Assembly: GCA_964547525.1 (NCBI GenBank)
Contig: CAZJOD010000200.1
Span: forward strand, 1 to 6,046
Length of the DNA stretch: 6,046 nt
Direction: 5' to 3'
Source of the DNA: CAZJOD01 sp964547525
GTDB lineage: Bacteria > Bacillota > Clostridia > JAAYHZ01
Positions 5,227 through 6,046 of the stretch are shown here, one piece after another. The notes below the pieces were generated by a model that was given only the letters and a program-made list of their open reading frames with translations, had not been told where the DNA came from and made no database searches. Positions within the stretch are counted from its first letter, which is position 1; every line of letters begins with the position of its first letter. A program made the translations under genes and the position numbers.

Positions 5227-5517
5227 ATGATGTTAATAAACCAAAATCATAAGCACATGATGAATTCGAAAAACTTATGCGAAAGACGTTACGGTTGTAG
5301 TGATTCACAAATTGAAATTTCATCAGACGTTACTATGGTTAACACGACAATTTCGAATCTACACGAAGAAACTAACACATTTTCCTTGATACCTGTTGTA
5401 GAGAACGACTACGATAAACTTTCGGCTACGGAAAAAGAACAGTATGATGCGATAAATGATGCAATAAAAAATAATAAAATTTATGCTATATCTTTGGAAA
5501 CAAATATATTATCTTAG
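5227..5517 (+). CDS. Small hypothetical ORF, possibly a gene remnant
   Basis: The ORF encodes 96 residues of no recognised family. The N-terminal third is Asn/His/Met-rich. The C-terminal third (about 61-90), DYDKLSATEKEQYDAINDAI and following, looks like a genuine amphipathic, charged helical segment. There are no membrane segments. The start is weak: no Shine-Dalgarno sequence precedes ATG 5227, and the bases just before it are CTCCTCC, the complement of one. The nearest GGTGAG is 15-16 bases away. The frame stays open upstream to 5170 without another ATG or GTG. Immediately after the stop another frame continues open with coding-like sequence (see findings), so this may be the first part of a frameshifted gene. 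Confidence that it is expressed as written is low to moderate. Confidence 0.4.
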   Translation: MMLINQNHKHMMNSKNLCERRYGCSDSQIEISSDVTMVNTTISNLHEETNTFSLIPVVENDYDKLSATEKEQYDAINDAIKNNKIYAISLETNILS

Positions 5518-5617
5518 AACAAATAAAGTATGATTTTAATTATAATGGAAAAATTGAAGTTTTAAATTACACTACTACCAAAGGGAAACACTCGATCACA
5601 AGATGTAGTTTTTATTT

Positions 5618-6046
5618 CTATTTTTTATTACTCGTCCATCTATACACATAAATAGCCTGGCACCCTTTACTGCTTTCGACAATAACGGCAATCTCATCGC
5701 CTTCCTTGCCTTCGCTTGGGAAAGTACCGGAGATAGTAGTTGTTTCACCACGATTTGTCAGGTCGGTATCTCCTGATTTTCCAACAGAACATTTGACAGA
5801 ATTATTTCCGGCACTATTTGAAAACCGCGAAAAGCTATAACTTGTTTGGTCAGGCTTATAATTATTAATAATTCCGGCAAAAGCTTCATCATACACCGGA
5901 TAAATGGAAGTGTTCCATTTATCATTTTCGAGCTTAATAGTGAGAGTGATCTCAACTTTTTCACCTGCATTGTCATTAGATTTCAGACCGCTCCAATATG
6001 CGGCAGTGTTAATGTTTACACCATCTGTATTTGTACAAAGGTCGCT
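5618..6046 (-). CDS. C-terminal part of an unrecognised protein (5' end outside window)
   Basis: On the - strand the frame is open from the right edge of the window to a TAG at 5618-5620, giving 142 residues with no interior stop. A GTG codon at 5894-5896 falls inside the open frame but has no ribosome binding site evident, so the gene very probably enters from the right. The fragment is rich in Ser, Thr, Asn, Gly and Asp with alternating hydrophobic residues, for example EKVEITLTIKLEND and the final AIYVYRWTSNKK. That suggests beta-sheet structure, as in exported or surface proteins with Ig-like folds. It contains three cysteines, no membrane segment and no LPXTG-type sorting signal at the C-terminus. 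It converges with the small + strand ORF about 100 bases away. I do not recognise the family. Confidence 0.65.
   Translation of the reverse strand, partial: SDLCTNTDGVNINTAAYWSGLKSNDNAGEKVEITLTIKLENDKWNTSIYPVYDEAFAGIINNYKPDQTSYSFSRFSNSAGNNSVKCSVGKSGDTDLTNRGETTTISGTFPSEGKEGDEIAVIVESSKGCQAIYVYRWTSNKK

Noticed and set aside
5758..5976. 72-residue - strand ORF overlapping the right-edge gene
   Set aside because: The neighbouring frame is open without stops from the window edge to 5618 and has a more natural composition.

Overview
The window looks like a chromosomal accessory stretch from a low-GC Gram-positive bacterium, most likely in the Clostridia. This rests on AT-rich intergenic DNA, strong GGAGG-type ribosome binding sites, a sigma-A-like promoter (TTGATT-17-TATAAT), and protein families typical of gut and anaerobic Firmicutes. 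All stops fit the standard bacterial code, with TGA used as a stop. No genus can be named from the sequence alone.

Layout, left to right. Positions 1-53 are the last 16 codons of a gene that enters from the left and ends in a SEC-C zinc-binding tail. Four bases after its stop comes a REP-like inverted pair (58-205), built from short GTGACAA/TTGTCAC hairpins with G-rich loops. Then follow about 290 bases of non-coding DNA with one clear inverted repeat and a possible promoter. A gene for an unrecognised protein with one membrane segment (500-1261) comes next. It is followed by an SPL-family radical SAM protein (1426-2328) and a small stand-alone ABC/AAA-type ATPase (2532-3401). These three genes share the + strand but are separated by 164-203 bases, each with its own ribosome binding site and candidate promoter elements, so they look like single units rather than one operon. 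A second, eroded copy of the left part of the REP-like element lies at about 3472-3550. An ADP-ribosylglycohydrolase-family gene (3668-4999) runs on the - strand from the best promoter in the window (5052-5080). Next is a small hypothetical ORF (5227-5517, +) with no ribosome binding site and a possible frameshifted continuation. Last is the 3' end of an unrecognised gene entering from the right on the - strand (5618-6046).

No pathway links the genes convincingly. The radical SAM protein, the ATPase and the ADP-ribosylglycohydrolase are widespread families whose exact substrates cannot be read here. The ADP-ribosylglycohydrolase gene is visibly richer in G+C (about 41% in four sampled 60-base lines) than the first two + strand genes (about 33% in four sampled lines). 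With the repeats and orphan genes, this suggests a patchwork of resident and acquired DNA. No rRNA, tRNA, CRISPR array or convincing intrinsic terminator was seen. The items most worth follow-up are the REP-like family with its conserved internal segment, the orphan membrane protein, and the possibly decaying ORF near 5.2-5.65 kb. I did not find a complete, clearly new multi-gene system.
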